Part shown: piece by piece, positions 17,072-25,282 of the stretch
How the letters are laid out: the number at the start of each line of letters is the position of its first letter
Position numbering within the stretch: position 1 is the first letter of the stretch
NCBI GenBank assembly: GCA_036560445.1
Contig: DATBRG010000021.1
Span: 47,694 to 111,693, forward strand
Origin: DATBRG01 sp036560445
GTDB lineage: Bacteria > Pseudomonadota > Gammaproteobacteria > Burkholderiales > Methylophilaceae
Direction: 5' to 3'
DNA: 64,000 nt
The notes under the pieces: generated by a model
Told to the model about the DNA's origin: nothing
Seen by the model: only the letters and a program-made list of their open reading frames with translations
Database searches by the model: none
Made by a program: the position numbers and the translations under genes

Positions 17072-18476
17072 TCGTTCGCTACGGAAGAAGCTCTTGCTAT
17101 GGCTGCTGTTGCCATTGTTTTGCCTGATTGTGATCGATTCAACCATTCTTTATCGAGTGGCTATGCATTTCCAGCGCAAAGAGTTTGATCATGGGATCTT
17201 GGATACAGCGACTGACATCTCACAATTGATCAATGAATCCAAGGGGGTCATAAATCGATTCGAGCTACGGCCTGAAGTTCGCGATGTGATTCTTTCTGAC
17301 CAGTATGACCATGTGTATTACAGCATTATAGATGATGAGGGAAATATTCTAGGCGGCGACAGGGATTTACAGCTTATCCAGCCACAGAGTCGAAGTGAAA
17401 GCTCAACTTATTTCTCGTTCGCAAAAATTCACGGTGAACTGATTCGTGTTGCTACTACCAGCGCCAATATCAAAATGGATAAAGATGTTGAACATGTGCG
17501 CATTCAGGTAGCTGAGACCTTGAATAAGCGTAACCGCCTTGCAAGTCAGATACTAATAGGCATTATTGTCCCGCAATTGGTATTGGTGTTAGCTACCGCC
17601 GGTTTACTGTGGTTTGGTATTGGTCGTGGACTACTACCTTTGTGGGAGCTCAATACTGCACTTACCAGACGATCTCCCCGGGATTTAAGCCCGGTACGCT
17701 TGCCTGATATTCCAGACGAGGTTAAGGCGCTGGTAGATTCAGTCAATTTGCTCATGCAGCAGCTGCAAAACGTGCTGGAGTCGCAGAATCGTTTCGTTGC
17801 TGATGCCGCGCACCAGTTGAGAACGCCGCTGGCTGGTATGCAGGCACAGCTTGAGTTGGTGAATGAAGAGACTGATCCGCAAGAAGTCCAGGCGGGTTTG
17901 GCGCGTATCGCCAGCAGCCTGGAACGCTTGTCGCACCTGGTTAATCAGTTATTGATGCTGGCACGCAACCAGCCTGAGGTTACCCGTAGTATCAATATGA
18001 GCTATATTGATCTTAACCAGCTGGCCCAGGACGCAACCACTGATATGGTACCCACTGCCTTGATGAAAGATATTGACCTCGGTTTTGAGGGGTTGCCGGA
18101 TGGGGTCATGATAGAAGCCGAGCCGCAGCGCCTGAAAGAACTCATGTATAACCTGATAGATAATGCCATACGGTATACCCAGCACGGTGGCAAGGTGACA
18201 GTCAGCACAGGTTTGAATGATAGGCATGCAAGGTTGAGTGTGGAGGATAACGGTCCTGGGATTCCGGCAGAAGAGCAGGCCAAAGTGTTTGAACGTTTCC
18301 ATCGGGTGATTGGCACTGGCCAGGATGGTAGCGGTCTGGGGCTTGCAATCGTCTGGGAAATTGCACAGTTGCACAACGCCAGCGTGACGGCAAGTCAGCC
18401 AGCTTCCGGTAAAGGCACCATCATGAGTGTGTTTTTTGACGCTGCACCTAGCGCGATAGACCCTGTTCAGGGTTGA
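17064..18476 (+). CDS. Membrane sensor histidine kinase (TctE/QseC-like)
   Basis: A 470-aa kinase. TM1 spans about residues 9-30, followed by a periplasmic domain of roughly 130 residues resembling the 2CSK_N domain of TctE-type sensors. TM2 lies near 160-185, then a HAMP-like linker, a dimerisation/phosphoacceptor helix with H250 in ADAAHQLRTPLAG, and a catalytic ATPase domain with N box LIDNAIRYTQ, G1 VEDNGPGIP and G2 GSGLGLAIV. The signal is not evident; TctE relatives sense carboxylates, while PmrB/QseC relatives sense cations or envelope state. The 3' end overlaps the converging SDR gene by 29 bases. Confidence 0.92.
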   Translation: MANRSLRKKLLLWLLLPLFCLIVIDSTILYRVAMHFQRKEFDHGILDTATDISQLINESKGVINRFELRPEVRDVILSDQYDHVYYSIIDDEGNILGGDRDLQLIQPQSRSESSTYFSFAKIHGELIRVATTSANIKMDKDVEHVRIQVAETLNKRNRLASQILIGIIVPQLVLVLATAGLLWFGIGRGLLPLWELNTALTRRSPRDLSPVRLPDIPDEVKALVDSVNLLMQQLQNVLESQNRFVADAAHQLRTPLAGMQAQLELVNEETDPQEVQAGLARIASSLERLSHLVNQLLMLARNQPEVTRSINMSYIDLNQLAQDATTDMVPTALMKDIDLGFEGLPDGVMIEAEPQRLKELMYNLIDNAIRYTQHGGKVTVSTGLNDRHARLSVEDNGPGIPAEEQAKVFERFHRVIGTGQDGSGLGLAIVWEIAQLHNASVTASQPASGKGTIMSVFFDAAPSAIDPVQG

Positions 18477-19203
18477 ATATCTGCCCGCTGACCAATTTAC
18501 TGTCTGGCCCCATCAGGTATTGATATAGCGGCAAGATGGATGCAGTTACCGGTAAGCTTTCGTGAATTTCACCCGGGTGTGATTTTTTGCGCTGTGGGCT
18601 TTGTATTGGCCCGGGGATAATCGTATTGAGGCGGATATGTGGCGTTATTTCCAATTCCTGTGCCCAGGTTTGCATCATGTGCTGCATAGCATTTTTACTG
18701 ATCGCATGAGCTCCCCAGTAAGCTTTAGCCGTATCACCTGCGCTTGTTGATGTAAAAATTACAGAGGCATCAGACGCGCGCTGTAGTAACGGTAAACATG
18801 CCTTGGTCAGGGCAAATGGTGCAATAAGATTTACGCGCAACATTTGCTCGAATTGTTTCATGGTCTGGATTTCAAGCGGGCTGAGGTTATCGAAATGTGC
18901 AGCATTGTGCAAAATACCATCCAGACGGCCTAATTGCTGGTAAATGCCCTCGGCCATATCCTTGAACTGCTGTTCTGTAGCTGTTTCCAGATCCAGCGGG
19001 AAAATGACAGCCTCGGGATAGCTCTTGGCTGCAATCTCGTCATATACAGCTTCCAGCTTATCCAGTTTACGGCCCGAGAGGATAATTGTGGCGCTGAGGC
19101 TGGCGTAGCTCAGGGCAACAGCCCGACCTATACCCGAGCCTGCACCCGTAATAAGGATAACCCGTTCTTTCAACAGTTCGGGTGGTGCCTGATAGTATTT
19201 CAT
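18448..19203 (-). CDS. Short-chain dehydrogenase/reductase, YciK-like
   Basis: A 251-aa Rossmann-fold protein with the NAD(P)-binding TGAGSGIGRA motif at the N-terminus and HNAAH in the NNAG position. Overall layout resembles the YciK group of SDR proteins. The active-site segment reads AYWGAHAISKNAM: the expected YxxxK appears as HxxxK, so the catalytic Tyr is replaced by His (codon CAT), although a Tyr stands four residues earlier. It may therefore be altered in activity or use that neighbouring Tyr. It converges on the histidine kinase gene and is followed, in its own direction of reading, by no close partner. Confidence 0.85.
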   Translation of the reverse strand: MKYYQAPPELLKERVILITGAGSGIGRAVALSYASLSATIILSGRKLDKLEAVYDEIAAKSYPEAVIFPLDLETATEQQFKDMAEGIYQQLGRLDGILHNAAHFDNLSPLEIQTMKQFEQMLRVNLIAPFALTKACLPLLQRASDASVIFTSTSAGDTAKAYWGAHAISKNAMQHMMQTWAQELEITPHIRLNTIIPGPIQSPQRKKSHPGEIHESLPVTASILPLYQYLMGPDSKLVSGQIFNPEQGLSR

Positions 19204-19252
19204 CTGGTGTAATCTGGATTAAAAGAGCGCGTATTTTACACGTCATGATTGC

Positions 19253-19546
19253 TTATGCCGTCGGCAGAATTACGAAGCCTGTTTGCGAAGGGATATCTGT
19301 ATCGCTTGGCTGAGTTGTATCACTAACCACAACCTGCATTACCTTTGCCATGGCAGGACCTTGTTTTGCCCATTCGATCAATTTTGATATGTCCGTCTCA
19401 TTCCCGCAAACAGTGGCTTCCACCGAGCCGTCACGTCGATTGCGTATCCAACTAGTTAATCCTAGACCCGTAGCTACTTGTTGTAGCGACTGGCGATAAC
19501 TAACGCCTTGCACTCGACCATAAATCCGGCAGTGTCTGGTGATCAT
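19253..19546 (-). CDS. acyP: Acylphosphatase
   Basis: A 97-aa alpha/beta-sandwich enzyme hydrolysing acyl phosphates such as acetyl or carbamoyl phosphate. The signature RIYGRVQGVSYR contains the phosphate-binding loop with R18, and N36 in SWIRNRRDGSVEA is the second catalytic residue. The length is normal. It lies between the SDR and a small membrane protein on the same strand, with 18 bases to the latter, so a small operon with the hpn genes upstream is possible. Confidence 0.92.
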   Translation of the reverse strand: MITRHCRIYGRVQGVSYRQSLQQVATGLGLTSWIRNRRDGSVEATVCGNETDISKLIEWAKQGPAMAKVMQVVVSDTTQPSDTDIPSQTGFVILPTA

Positions 19547-19564
19547 GCTACTTCTAGTTTTGGT

Positions 19565-19963
19565 CTAGATGTTGATAGCGTCGCTTGCAGGCATCACCAC
19601 CAGATGATGGCTGCCTGGTAGTAACAGCTCGATGAAAAAGGCAAACACAGCAACGAAGATGCTGACAAAGAACGCTGTCCAGAACCCTGACACTTTGAAC
19701 CCTTTAACTAAGGCTGCCACTAGCATGATGATCAAAGCATTGATAACCAGCAGGAACAATCCGAGTGTGAGCAGCGTGAGTGGCAGCGTGAGAAAAATCA
19801 GGATAGGGCGCAGGATGGCATTGGCAAAGCCTAATACCAGCGCGGACACAAGTAGCGAGGAGCGGTTGGCAAAGGACAGTCCGCTAAAAATATAGCTGGC
19901 TACCCACAAGGAAACGCTCATGATGGCCCAGTGAATCAGAAAATCAGTTAATTCCGCACTCAT
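19565..19963 (-). CDS. Small four-helix membrane protein, phage_holin_4_2/YvlD family
   Basis: A 132-aa protein with four hydrophobic helices (about residues 8-28, 34-57, 61-84 and 95-118), matching the YvlD-type family labelled phage holin family 4 superfamily IV. Typical features are the FANAILRPILIFLTLPLTLLT stretch between helices 2 and 3 and the following LINALIIMLVA. Despite the family name it is a chromosomal membrane protein of unknown role and there is no prophage here. A good AAAGG precedes the start. It sits 15 bases downstream of hpnE and may be co-transcribed. Confidence 0.82.
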   Translation of the reverse strand: MSAELTDFLIHWAIMSVSLWVASYIFSGLSFANRSSLLVSALVLGFANAILRPILIFLTLPLTLLTLGLFLLVINALIIMLVAALVKGFKVSGFWTAFFVSIFVAVFAFFIELLLPGSHHLVVMPASDAINI

Positions 19964-19978
19964 AACATTACCTTTCTT

Positions 19979-21277
19979 CTATTTTGCAACTTGAGTATTG
20001 GTGTGACTCAAGATGAGATTTGCACATTGTACGCCGCTTCTTACCGCACCTTCGATAGTGGCTGGGTAGTCACCAGCGGTGTAATCTCCTGCCAAATATA
20101 AACCCGGTAACGCAGTTTCTTGCCGCGGGCGCTTAAGCTTGGCGATGCAGGCAAAGGTAGCGCGTTTTTCTGCAATTACCTTGTGCCATAGTGGTTCAGG
20201 CAAATGCGGGAAGACATGTGACAGCTCTTTGCGGATAGCAATAGCCAGGGCCTCTTGTGTAAGCTTCTGATGTGCGCCTTCGGCACTGACAATAACCGCT
20301 AATAAGCCATGTTGTCCACATAATCTGCCGCGATCAAATACCCATTGGCCATGGCTATCAGTCAGTCCAACCATGGGGGCGTTTAGTTCAACATTCTCTG
20401 GGTATTGCAGATAAATCGTATAGATGGGTTGATAGCTGAATTGTGTGCAAAGGGCTGCTATATCTTTCAGCTCAGGCAACTCGGCTAGCAGTTCGGCTAC
20501 CCGAAATGGTGAAGTTGCGACAATCACTTGATCGAACTGAGTGATCTTGCCATCTGCGGTTTCAATCTCAAAGCCATTACTAGTCCGAGCCAGCCTGGAT
20601 ATTGGCGCGTTGAGGGCGATGTTGCCACCTTGGGCGAGGATATATGCTGCTAGTGGCTCTGCGATTATTGTTGAGAGGTCGTGGCGAGGTAATAGCATGT
20701 CACTGTCTGCGCTGCTTTGTGCAAAACTGTCGCGAAGCACATTCAGGAAGACTTGGGCGCTAGCACTATCCAGCGGTGTATTTAGTGCAGCCAGGCATAA
20801 TGGTTCCCATAGCAGCTTGATGACATTTGCCGGTTGGGCTTTACGGGTGAGCAGGCTCGTCAGTGTTTCATCGGCGCTCAATGTAAAGTGATTCAGGCGC
20901 ATCCATAGTATGAAGCGTAGGGCGGCCATGCGTTCCTTGAGGCTAAGGCCTTTCGCGCGAATCAGGCCGGCGAGAATATGTAGCGGGGCGGGTAAGTATT
21001 TAGGAGCTATCAATTCAAAGCGGCCAGGCACGTTGATTTGTAATGGCAGCCTTAGCAGTGAATGACCCGGCTTTATACCTGCAAGGGATAACAAGCACAG
21101 AGTTTCGCCGTAGGCACCTAGCAGGATGTGCTGGCCGTTATCGAGCTGCAGGCCTTTCCAGGATACAGCGCGTGCACGGCCACCCAACTGCGAACTGGCT
21201 TCGAACAGGGTGGGGCTCATGCCTTGTTCGGCAAGCCTCGTCGCAGCGGCCAAACCAGCACAGCCGCCACCTATCAC
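19979..21277 (-). CDS. hpnE: Hydroxysqualene dehydroxylase
   Basis: FAD-dependent amine-oxidase-like enzyme that reduces hydroxysqualene to squalene, the last of the three HpnCDE steps feeding hopanoid synthesis. The FAD-binding IGGGCAGLAAA lies at the extreme N-terminus and the C-terminal GLYLAGDYTAGDYPATIEGAVRSG is the second FAD contact. The coordinates begin at GTG 21277, the only standard start codon in frame. That start would remove the first beta strand, and there is no ribosome site before it. The true start is probably the ATA at 21295, six bases after GGAGG, giving 438 rather than 432 residues. It follows hpnD closely. Confidence 0.9.
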   Translation of the reverse strand: MIGGGCAGLAAATRLAEQGMSPTLFEASSQLGGRARAVSWKGLQLDNGQHILLGAYGETLCLLSLAGIKPGHSLLRLPLQINVPGRFELIAPKYLPAPLHILAGLIRAKGLSLKERMAALRFILWMRLNHFTLSADETLTSLLTRKAQPANVIKLLWEPLCLAALNTPLDSASAQVFLNVLRDSFAQSSADSDMLLPRHDLSTIIAEPLAAYILAQGGNIALNAPISRLARTSNGFEIETADGKITQFDQVIVATSPFRVAELLAELPELKDIAALCTQFSYQPIYTIYLQYPENVELNAPMVGLTDSHGQWVFDRGRLCGQHGLLAVIVSAEGAHQKLTQEALAIAIRKELSHVFPHLPEPLWHKVIAEKRATFACIAKLKRPRQETALPGLYLAGDYTAGDYPATIEGAVRSGVQCANLILSHTNTQVAK

Positions 21278-21292
21278 TGCAATTTTCGGTTT

Positions 21293-21306
21293 TATTGCCG
21301 GCCTCC
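21293..21306 (-). promoter_or_regulatory. hpnE: Ribosome binding site and ATA start candidate for hpnE
   Basis: On the minus strand GGAGG (21306-21302) is followed after CCGGCA by ATA (21295-21293), then codons for K-P-K-I-A-V leading straight into IGGGCAGL. That is the normal length of the beta strand before the GxGxxA loop. No ATG, GTG or TTG lies in frame between this point and the upstream stop codon. The Shine-Dalgarno overlaps the hpnD stop. Either ATA initiates, or an ATG has been changed to ATA by mutation or sequencing error. Confidence 0.6.
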
Positions 21307-22142
21307 TAATTGCGGAGCCATGTTGTCCAGGCTAGCCAAAGTTTACGCAGTGGTGTGAGCGAGACGCGTGCATTGAGTACTTTTTGCGCGCCATCAGATT
21401 TGATTTCACGTAGCACCGTGCGGTAGATTGCGGCCATGATAAGGCCGGTACGTTGCGCATTACGGTCTTCCGTGGGGAGTTGGTTAAATGCCCGATCGTA
21501 GCAGGTTTCGGCACGCTCAATCTGGAATTCGAGCAGTTGGCGTACTTGGTCAGACTCGCGGCCCTGCAATATGTCATTCTCGGTCACGCCAAACTGGGCC
21601 AACTCATCCAGCGGCAGGTAGATACGATCACGACGGGCATCTTCACCAACATCGCGGATGATATTGGTCAGCTGAAACGCCAGCCCTAAGTCGTGTGCAT
21701 ACTTGAGTGTCTGGCGATTGGTGAAGCCAAATATGGATGCGGAGAGTAGGCCGACCACGCTGGCAACACGATAGCAGTAGAGGTGTAATTGCTTGAAATC
21801 GGCATAGCGGTTTTGCTCCAGATCCATCTCCATGCCGTCTATGATTTCGCGAAAATATTCTTCCTTCAAGTCATAAGCAAGAACCGCAGGCGCTAAGGCC
21901 TTGCTTACCGGGTGCTGTGGATTGTCAGCGAACAGGTTCGTGATCTCTGCTCTCCACCAGTTAAGCTTGGTTCGTGCCACATCCTGTTCATGGCATTCAT
22001 CCGCAATATCATCTACTTCTCGGCAGAATGCATATAGCGCAGTAATGGCTTCGCGCCGCGGTCTCGGCAGAAACAGGAAGCTGTAGTAGAAGCTTGAGCC
22101 GCTGGCAGCAGCTTTGGATTGGCAATATTCTTGCGGACTCAT
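21306..22142 (-). CDS. hpnD: Presqualene diphosphate synthase
   Basis: A 278-aa squalene/phytoene-synthase-family enzyme condensing two farnesyl diphosphates to presqualene diphosphate. Two aspartate-rich motifs are present, DDIADE near residue 45 and DVGEDARRDRIYLP in the second half, with the usual all-helical fold. The ATG at 22142 (MSPQEYCQ) is preferred; an earlier start at 22202 would overlap hpnC and add a non-conserved extension. It lies between hpnC (14 bases upstream) and hpnE, the standard order. Confidence 0.92.
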   Translation of the reverse strand: MSPQEYCQSKAAASGSSFYYSFLFLPRPRREAITALYAFCREVDDIADECHEQDVARTKLNWWRAEITNLFADNPQHPVSKALAPAVLAYDLKEEYFREIIDGMEMDLEQNRYADFKQLHLYCYRVASVVGLLSASIFGFTNRQTLKYAHDLGLAFQLTNIIRDVGEDARRDRIYLPLDELAQFGVTENDILQGRESDQVRQLLEFQIERAETCYDRAFNQLPTEDRNAQRTGLIMAAIYRTVLREIKSDGAQKVLNARVSLTPLRKLWLAWTTWLRN

Positions 22143-22156
22143 TTTTATCTTAAAAC

Positions 22157-23014
22157 TTATCTGGAGGTGATTGAGCGATAAAGCATGTAAGCCCAGTCCC
22201 ATGGCCGCAGAACTGGTCGGTGTCTGTACATGTCGCCATGCGATTTATGCAGCTTGTAGAGAATGCGTTCACCGCCAGCGATGATAGTACGCATCTCCAA
22301 CCCAATGCGGCCGGGCAGGATCAATCCCAACGGTGCGCCAGACTGTAACAGGCGACGTGTCCGATTCAGTTCAAACTCCATGAACATCCCCCAAGCGCCA
22401 CCTGTATCAGCATTGGCTATCTGAGATTCGCTGATATTGTATTTACGCATTTCATCCAGAGGGAAGTAGATTCGGTTCTTACGGTAATCAATAGCGACAT
22501 CCTGCAAGAAATTGATGATTTGTAGCGAGGAGCAGATAGCGTCTGCATACCCTATGTTACGAGGCGTCGCCATCCCATAGAGATGCAGTAATAAGCGGCC
22601 GATAGGGTTTGCAGAACGACGGCAATAGTCCATGACTTCACCAAAGTCTTCATAACGTGATTTGACGACATCCTGGCTGAATGCATCAAGCAGGTCATAA
22701 AATGGCTGCAACGGTAATTGATGCTGCGCTATCATATCTTGCAGGGTGATAAAAAAAGCTGTCTGCGGCGGAGTCTTGGCAGCAATACGGTCGAGCTCCT
22801 GCTTGAAGCCATTCAGTAGCTGCAAACGTTGTTCCGGCTCTAGGTCACCTTCGTCGGCAAAGTCGTCAGCTTGTCGGGCAAAGGAGTAAATGAGGCCTAT
22901 AGGCTCACGTAATCGCAAAGGCAGTAACACCGAAGCCACCGGGAAATTTTCGTAATGTGTATTAGCGAGTTTGAGGCTGGCGCTTGTCATCGCCTGGGTA
23001 TTATGTGCATTCAT
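22157..23014 (-). CDS. hpnC: Hydroxysqualene synthase
   Basis: A 285-aa member of the squalene synthase family that converts presqualene diphosphate to hydroxysqualene. The first motif is QADDFADEG and the second is FLQDVAIDYRKNRIYFP, with YCRRSANPIGRLLL between them. It is first of hpnC-hpnD-hpnE. Squalene-hopene cyclase is not in the window, so the hopanoid product is inferred from the pathway, not seen. An internal ATG eight codons downstream is an alternative start. Confidence 0.92.
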   Translation of the reverse strand: MNAHNTQAMTSASLKLANTHYENFPVASVLLPLRLREPIGLIYSFARQADDFADEGDLEPEQRLQLLNGFKQELDRIAAKTPPQTAFFITLQDMIAQHQLPLQPFYDLLDAFSQDVVKSRYEDFGEVMDYCRRSANPIGRLLLHLYGMATPRNIGYADAICSSLQIINFLQDVAIDYRKNRIYFPLDEMRKYNISESQIANADTGGAWGMFMEFELNRTRRLLQSGAPLGLILPGRIGLEMRTIIAGGERILYKLHKSHGDMYRHRPVLRPWDWAYMLYRSITSR

Positions 23015-23112
23015 AAGTCGGCCAAGTATGCCATAAAATAGCCAGCGACCGCTCAGCCAAAGGCAATGAAGTTTGCGTTACAATCTGGCAGGTTATTATT
23101 TTTGGATAATTT

Positions 23113-23859
23113 ATGCTCGGAATTATAGGCGGTACCGGACTCACTCAGTTGGCTAACCTGGAGATCACGCGCCGGCAACTGATACGCACTCCATATGGTG
23201 AACCTTCTGGCCCGCTGACTTTTGGTGAGATTGGTGGGCATACAGTAGTTTTTATTGCACGCCATGGTAGTGGGCATACTATTCCGCCGCACTTGGTGAA
23301 TTACCGTGCAAACGTTTGGGCACTCCACTCTGAAGGGGTTAGCAACATTATTGCTATAGCAACTGTGGGAGGCATACATGCAGACCTGAGCCCTGGCAGG
23401 ATTGCTCTGCCTGATCAAATTATCGACTATACCCATGGCCGTAAAACCAGCTTTTATGATGGTGATGAGCAGGAAGTCAAACACATAGACTTTACTGAGC
23501 CTTACTGCCCAAACATGCGTGAGCTATGTAAAAAGGCAGCCGAAAATGCCAGCGAACCCTTAATTGATAATGGGGTGTACGCATCGGTGCAAGGGCCGCG
23601 CCTGGAGACTGCTGCTGAAATCAACCGGCTGGAGCGTGATGGCGCCACTATGGTTGGCATGACAGGCATGCCAGAAGCGGCTCTGGCGCGTGAGTTGGAA
23701 ATCAGCTATGCAGCTATTTGCCCCGTAGCCAATTATGCGGCGGGACGCGGTAACAGCCTGCATGGAATTAAGTATGAGGAAATTGGAATAGTGCTCAATG
23801 AAACCATGCAGCGCGTTCGTAACCTGCTTGAACAGGTGGTGATACTCTATGCCGATTAG
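23113..23859 (+). CDS. 5'-methylthioadenosine / S-methyl-5'-thioinosine phosphorylase
   Basis: A 248-aa purine nucleoside phosphorylase family II enzyme of nucleoside and methionine salvage. Features: N-terminal GIIGGTGL phosphate-binding loop, FIARHGSGHTIPPHLVNYRAN typical of MTAP-type proteins, and the ribose-binding GMTGMPEAALARELEI. Short proteins of this type in Pseudomonas act on methylthioinosine, so substrate preference between adenosine and inosine forms is open. It overlaps the peptide deformylase gene by 11 bases. It is divergent from hpnC across a 98-base region that must hold both promoters. Confidence 0.88.
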   Translation: MLGIIGGTGLTQLANLEITRRQLIRTPYGEPSGPLTFGEIGGHTVVFIARHGSGHTIPPHLVNYRANVWALHSEGVSNIIAIATVGGIHADLSPGRIALPDQIIDYTHGRKTSFYDGDEQEVKHIDFTEPYCPNMRELCKKAAENASEPLIDNGVYASVQGPRLETAAEINRLERDGATMVGMTGMPEAALARELEISYAAICPVANYAAGRGNSLHGIKYEEIGIVLNETMQRVRNLLEQVVILYAD

Positions 23860-24382
23860 GCCGGTCTTGCGTATGGGAGACCCTCTGTTGCTGCAGAAAG
23901 CAGCAACAGTTGAACGCTTTGATACGCAGGGATTGCATGCGTTGATCCAGGATATGGAAGACACCATGCAACACATGAATGGTGCTGGGATTGCTGCACC
24001 GCAGATAGGCGTGAGCCTTCGAGTAGTGATTTTTGGCGTAGGCAAGAACCCGCGCTACCCTGATGCGGAACAAGTACCTTACACCGTACTGATCAACCCG
24101 GTATTGACCCCGCTTGGTGACGAAATTGAAGATGGCTGGGAGGGCTGCCTTTCTGTACCAGGTATGCGTGGTGTGGTGCCACGTTATGCTCGCCTGCATT
24201 ACTCCGGGGCCGATCAGTTTGGCAAGCCTATAGACCGCATGGCGAGTGGTTTTCATGCGCGTGTGGTGCAGCATGAGTGTGACCATTTGGATGGCATCCT
24301 TTACCCTATGCGGATCCGTGATTTGGCGCAGTTCGGCTTCACCGACGTGCTTTTCCCTGACATGGAAGTGCAAGACGATTGA
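23849..24382 (+). CDS. def: Peptide deformylase
   Basis: A 177-aa metalloenzyme removing the N-formyl group from nascent proteins. The three motifs are in order: GIAAPQIGVS, EGCLSVPG (metal-binding Cys) and QHECDHLDG (two metal His and catalytic Glu). The residue spacing is that of type I enzymes. It is the second gene of a unit with the methylthiopurine phosphorylase; a different def copy usually pairs with fmt, so this is probably a second deformylase. The stop lies 12 bases before a promoter-like TAGAAT for the tRNA gene. Confidence 0.95.
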   Translation: MPIRPVLRMGDPLLLQKAATVERFDTQGLHALIQDMEDTMQHMNGAGIAAPQIGVSLRVVIFGVGKNPRYPDAEQVPYTVLINPVLTPLGDEIEDGWEGCLSVPGMRGVVPRYARLHYSGADQFGKPIDRMASGFHARVVQHECDHLDGILYPMRIRDLAQFGFTDVLFPDMEVQDD

Positions 24383-24393
24383 ACTGTTTGTGT

Positions 24394-24405
24394 TAGAATA
24401 CCGCG
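24394..24405 (+). promoter_or_regulatory. tRNA-Ser promoter, -10 element with GC-rich discriminator
   Basis: TAGAAT at 24394-24399, preceded by TGT and followed by a CCGCGC discriminator, lies 26 bases before the tRNA. Such GC-rich discriminators are typical of stringently controlled stable RNA promoters. No clear -35 at the usual distance was found. Confidence 0.5.
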
Positions 24406-24425
24406 CTTCGTAATAAAACAAGACA

Positions 24426-24515
24426 GGAAGCGTGGCCGAGTGGTTGAAGGCAACAGTCTTGAAAACTGTCAGGGGTTCACGCCCCTCGTGAGTTCGAATC
24501 TCACCGCTTCCGCCA
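24426..24515 (+). tRNA. tRNA-Ser (anticodon TGA)
   Basis: A 90-nt cloverleaf with acceptor arms GGAAGCG (24426-24432) and CGCTTCC (24505-24511), discriminator G and encoded CCA (24513-24515). The anticodon loop reads CTTGAAA between paired arms, giving anticodon TGA. The long variable arm (about AGGGGTTCACGCCCCT) is diagnostic of class II tRNAs such as Ser, and GTTCGAATC is the T loop. It stands alone between def and the cupin genes. Confidence 0.97.
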
Positions 24516-24576
24516 GATTATTTCCCTGTGTACCTGCTCTCGCCTTGCGTGAGATTTATTTTTTAAGGATTTAGTA

Positions 24577-24852
24577 ATGAGTCAAATCACTGTAGAACAT
24601 AACCCTAGCGAAGAAAAACTCCAGCAACTTGGCGTTGCCAGCTGGTCTATCTGGGAAAAAGAAGTTTCCAAGTTCCCACTGGATTTTGGCATGACCGAGA
24701 GTGCATACGTACTTGAAGGCGAAATTCATGTAACGCCACAAGGCGGTGAAAAGGTTGTTATCGTCGCCGGTGATTTTGTAGTATTTCCAAAGGGCCTGAA
24801 AACCAATTGGGAAGTGGTCAAGCCACTGCGCAAGCACTACAAGCATAGTTAA
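24577..24852 (+). CDS. Small cupin-domain protein, copy 1
   Basis: A 91-aa single-domain cupin of the DUF861/EutQ-like type. AYVLEGEIHVTPQGG is the first cupin motif region and AGDFVVFPKGL the second. The usual metal-binding histidines are mostly absent, so metal binding and catalysis are uncertain. It shares about 54 of 91 residues with the next gene, by eye, including the N-terminal VEH and the C-terminal KPLRKHY, so the two arose by tandem duplication. An AAGGA site precedes the ATG and a terminator follows. The role is unknown; the fold often binds small organic acids or acts as an isomerase. Confidence 0.85.
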   Translation: MSQITVEHNPSEEKLQQLGVASWSIWEKEVSKFPLDFGMTESAYVLEGEIHVTPQGGEKVVIVAGDFVVFPKGLKTNWEVVKPLRKHYKHS

Positions 24853-24888
24853 TACATTCAGCAGCCAGTCTGCTGTGATGTGACAAAG

Positions 24889-24921
24889 AACCCGCTATAT
24901 CAATACGATTAGCGGGTTTTT
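24889..24921 (+). terminator. Intrinsic terminator after cupin copy 1
   Basis: A nine-base stem AACCCGCTA / TAGCGGGTT with a 12-base loop, followed by a T-run. It separates the two cupin paralogues, so the second must have its own promoter. Confidence 0.85.
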
Positions 24922-24988
24922 GTTTGTGCAAGAACCGAGCTTAAGGATTAGAATAATTTTGTTAATGCATCGCTGAAAGGACATCATC

Positions 24989-25264
24989 ATGAGCAAGATT
25001 ATTGTTGAGCATGCCCCTGATTCAGAACGCCTTAAAAAATTGGGTGTTTACAGTTGGTCCACTTGGTCAAAAGAAGTATCAGTGTTTCCGTGGACTTACA
25101 GTGAGCAGGAAGTCGCCTATGTGCTGGAAGGAGAGGTGGTGGTTACGCCAAAAGGCGGTGAGCCGGTGAGTTTTGGTGCCGGTGACCTGGTGACTTTCCC
25201 ATCAGGTATGTCCTGTACTTGGGAAGTTCGTAAGCCGTTGCGCAAGCATTATCGTTTTGGTTAA
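24989..25264 (+). CDS. Small cupin-domain protein, copy 2
   Basis: A 91-aa paralogue of the preceding cupin with AYVLEGEVVVTPKGG and AGDLVTFPSGM motifs and the shared SWS.W.KEVS and KPLRKHY segments. The GAAAGGA ribosome site is seven bases before the ATG. Differences cluster in the middle (WTYSEQEV versus LDFGMTES) and around the second motif (CTWEV versus TNWEV), where the pocket would be, so the ligands may differ. It is separated from copy 1 by a terminator and converges on the bufferin-like gene across a shared hairpin. Confidence 0.85.
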   Translation: MSKIIVEHAPDSERLKKLGVYSWSTWSKEVSVFPWTYSEQEVAYVLEGEVVVTPKGGEPVSFGAGDLVTFPSGMSCTWEVRKPLRKHYRFG

Positions 25265-25282
25265 GTGGAGTTTGCCTTGAGC

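Noticed and set aside
19565..19963. Prophage remnant (phage holin family protein)
   Set aside because: The family name is misleading; it is a chromosomal YvlD-like membrane protein and no phage gene, integrase or att repeat is present.
23795..24421. Minus-strand open frame of 208 codons over def
   Set aside because: It is antisense to peptide deformylase, whose catalytic motifs are intact on the plus strand.
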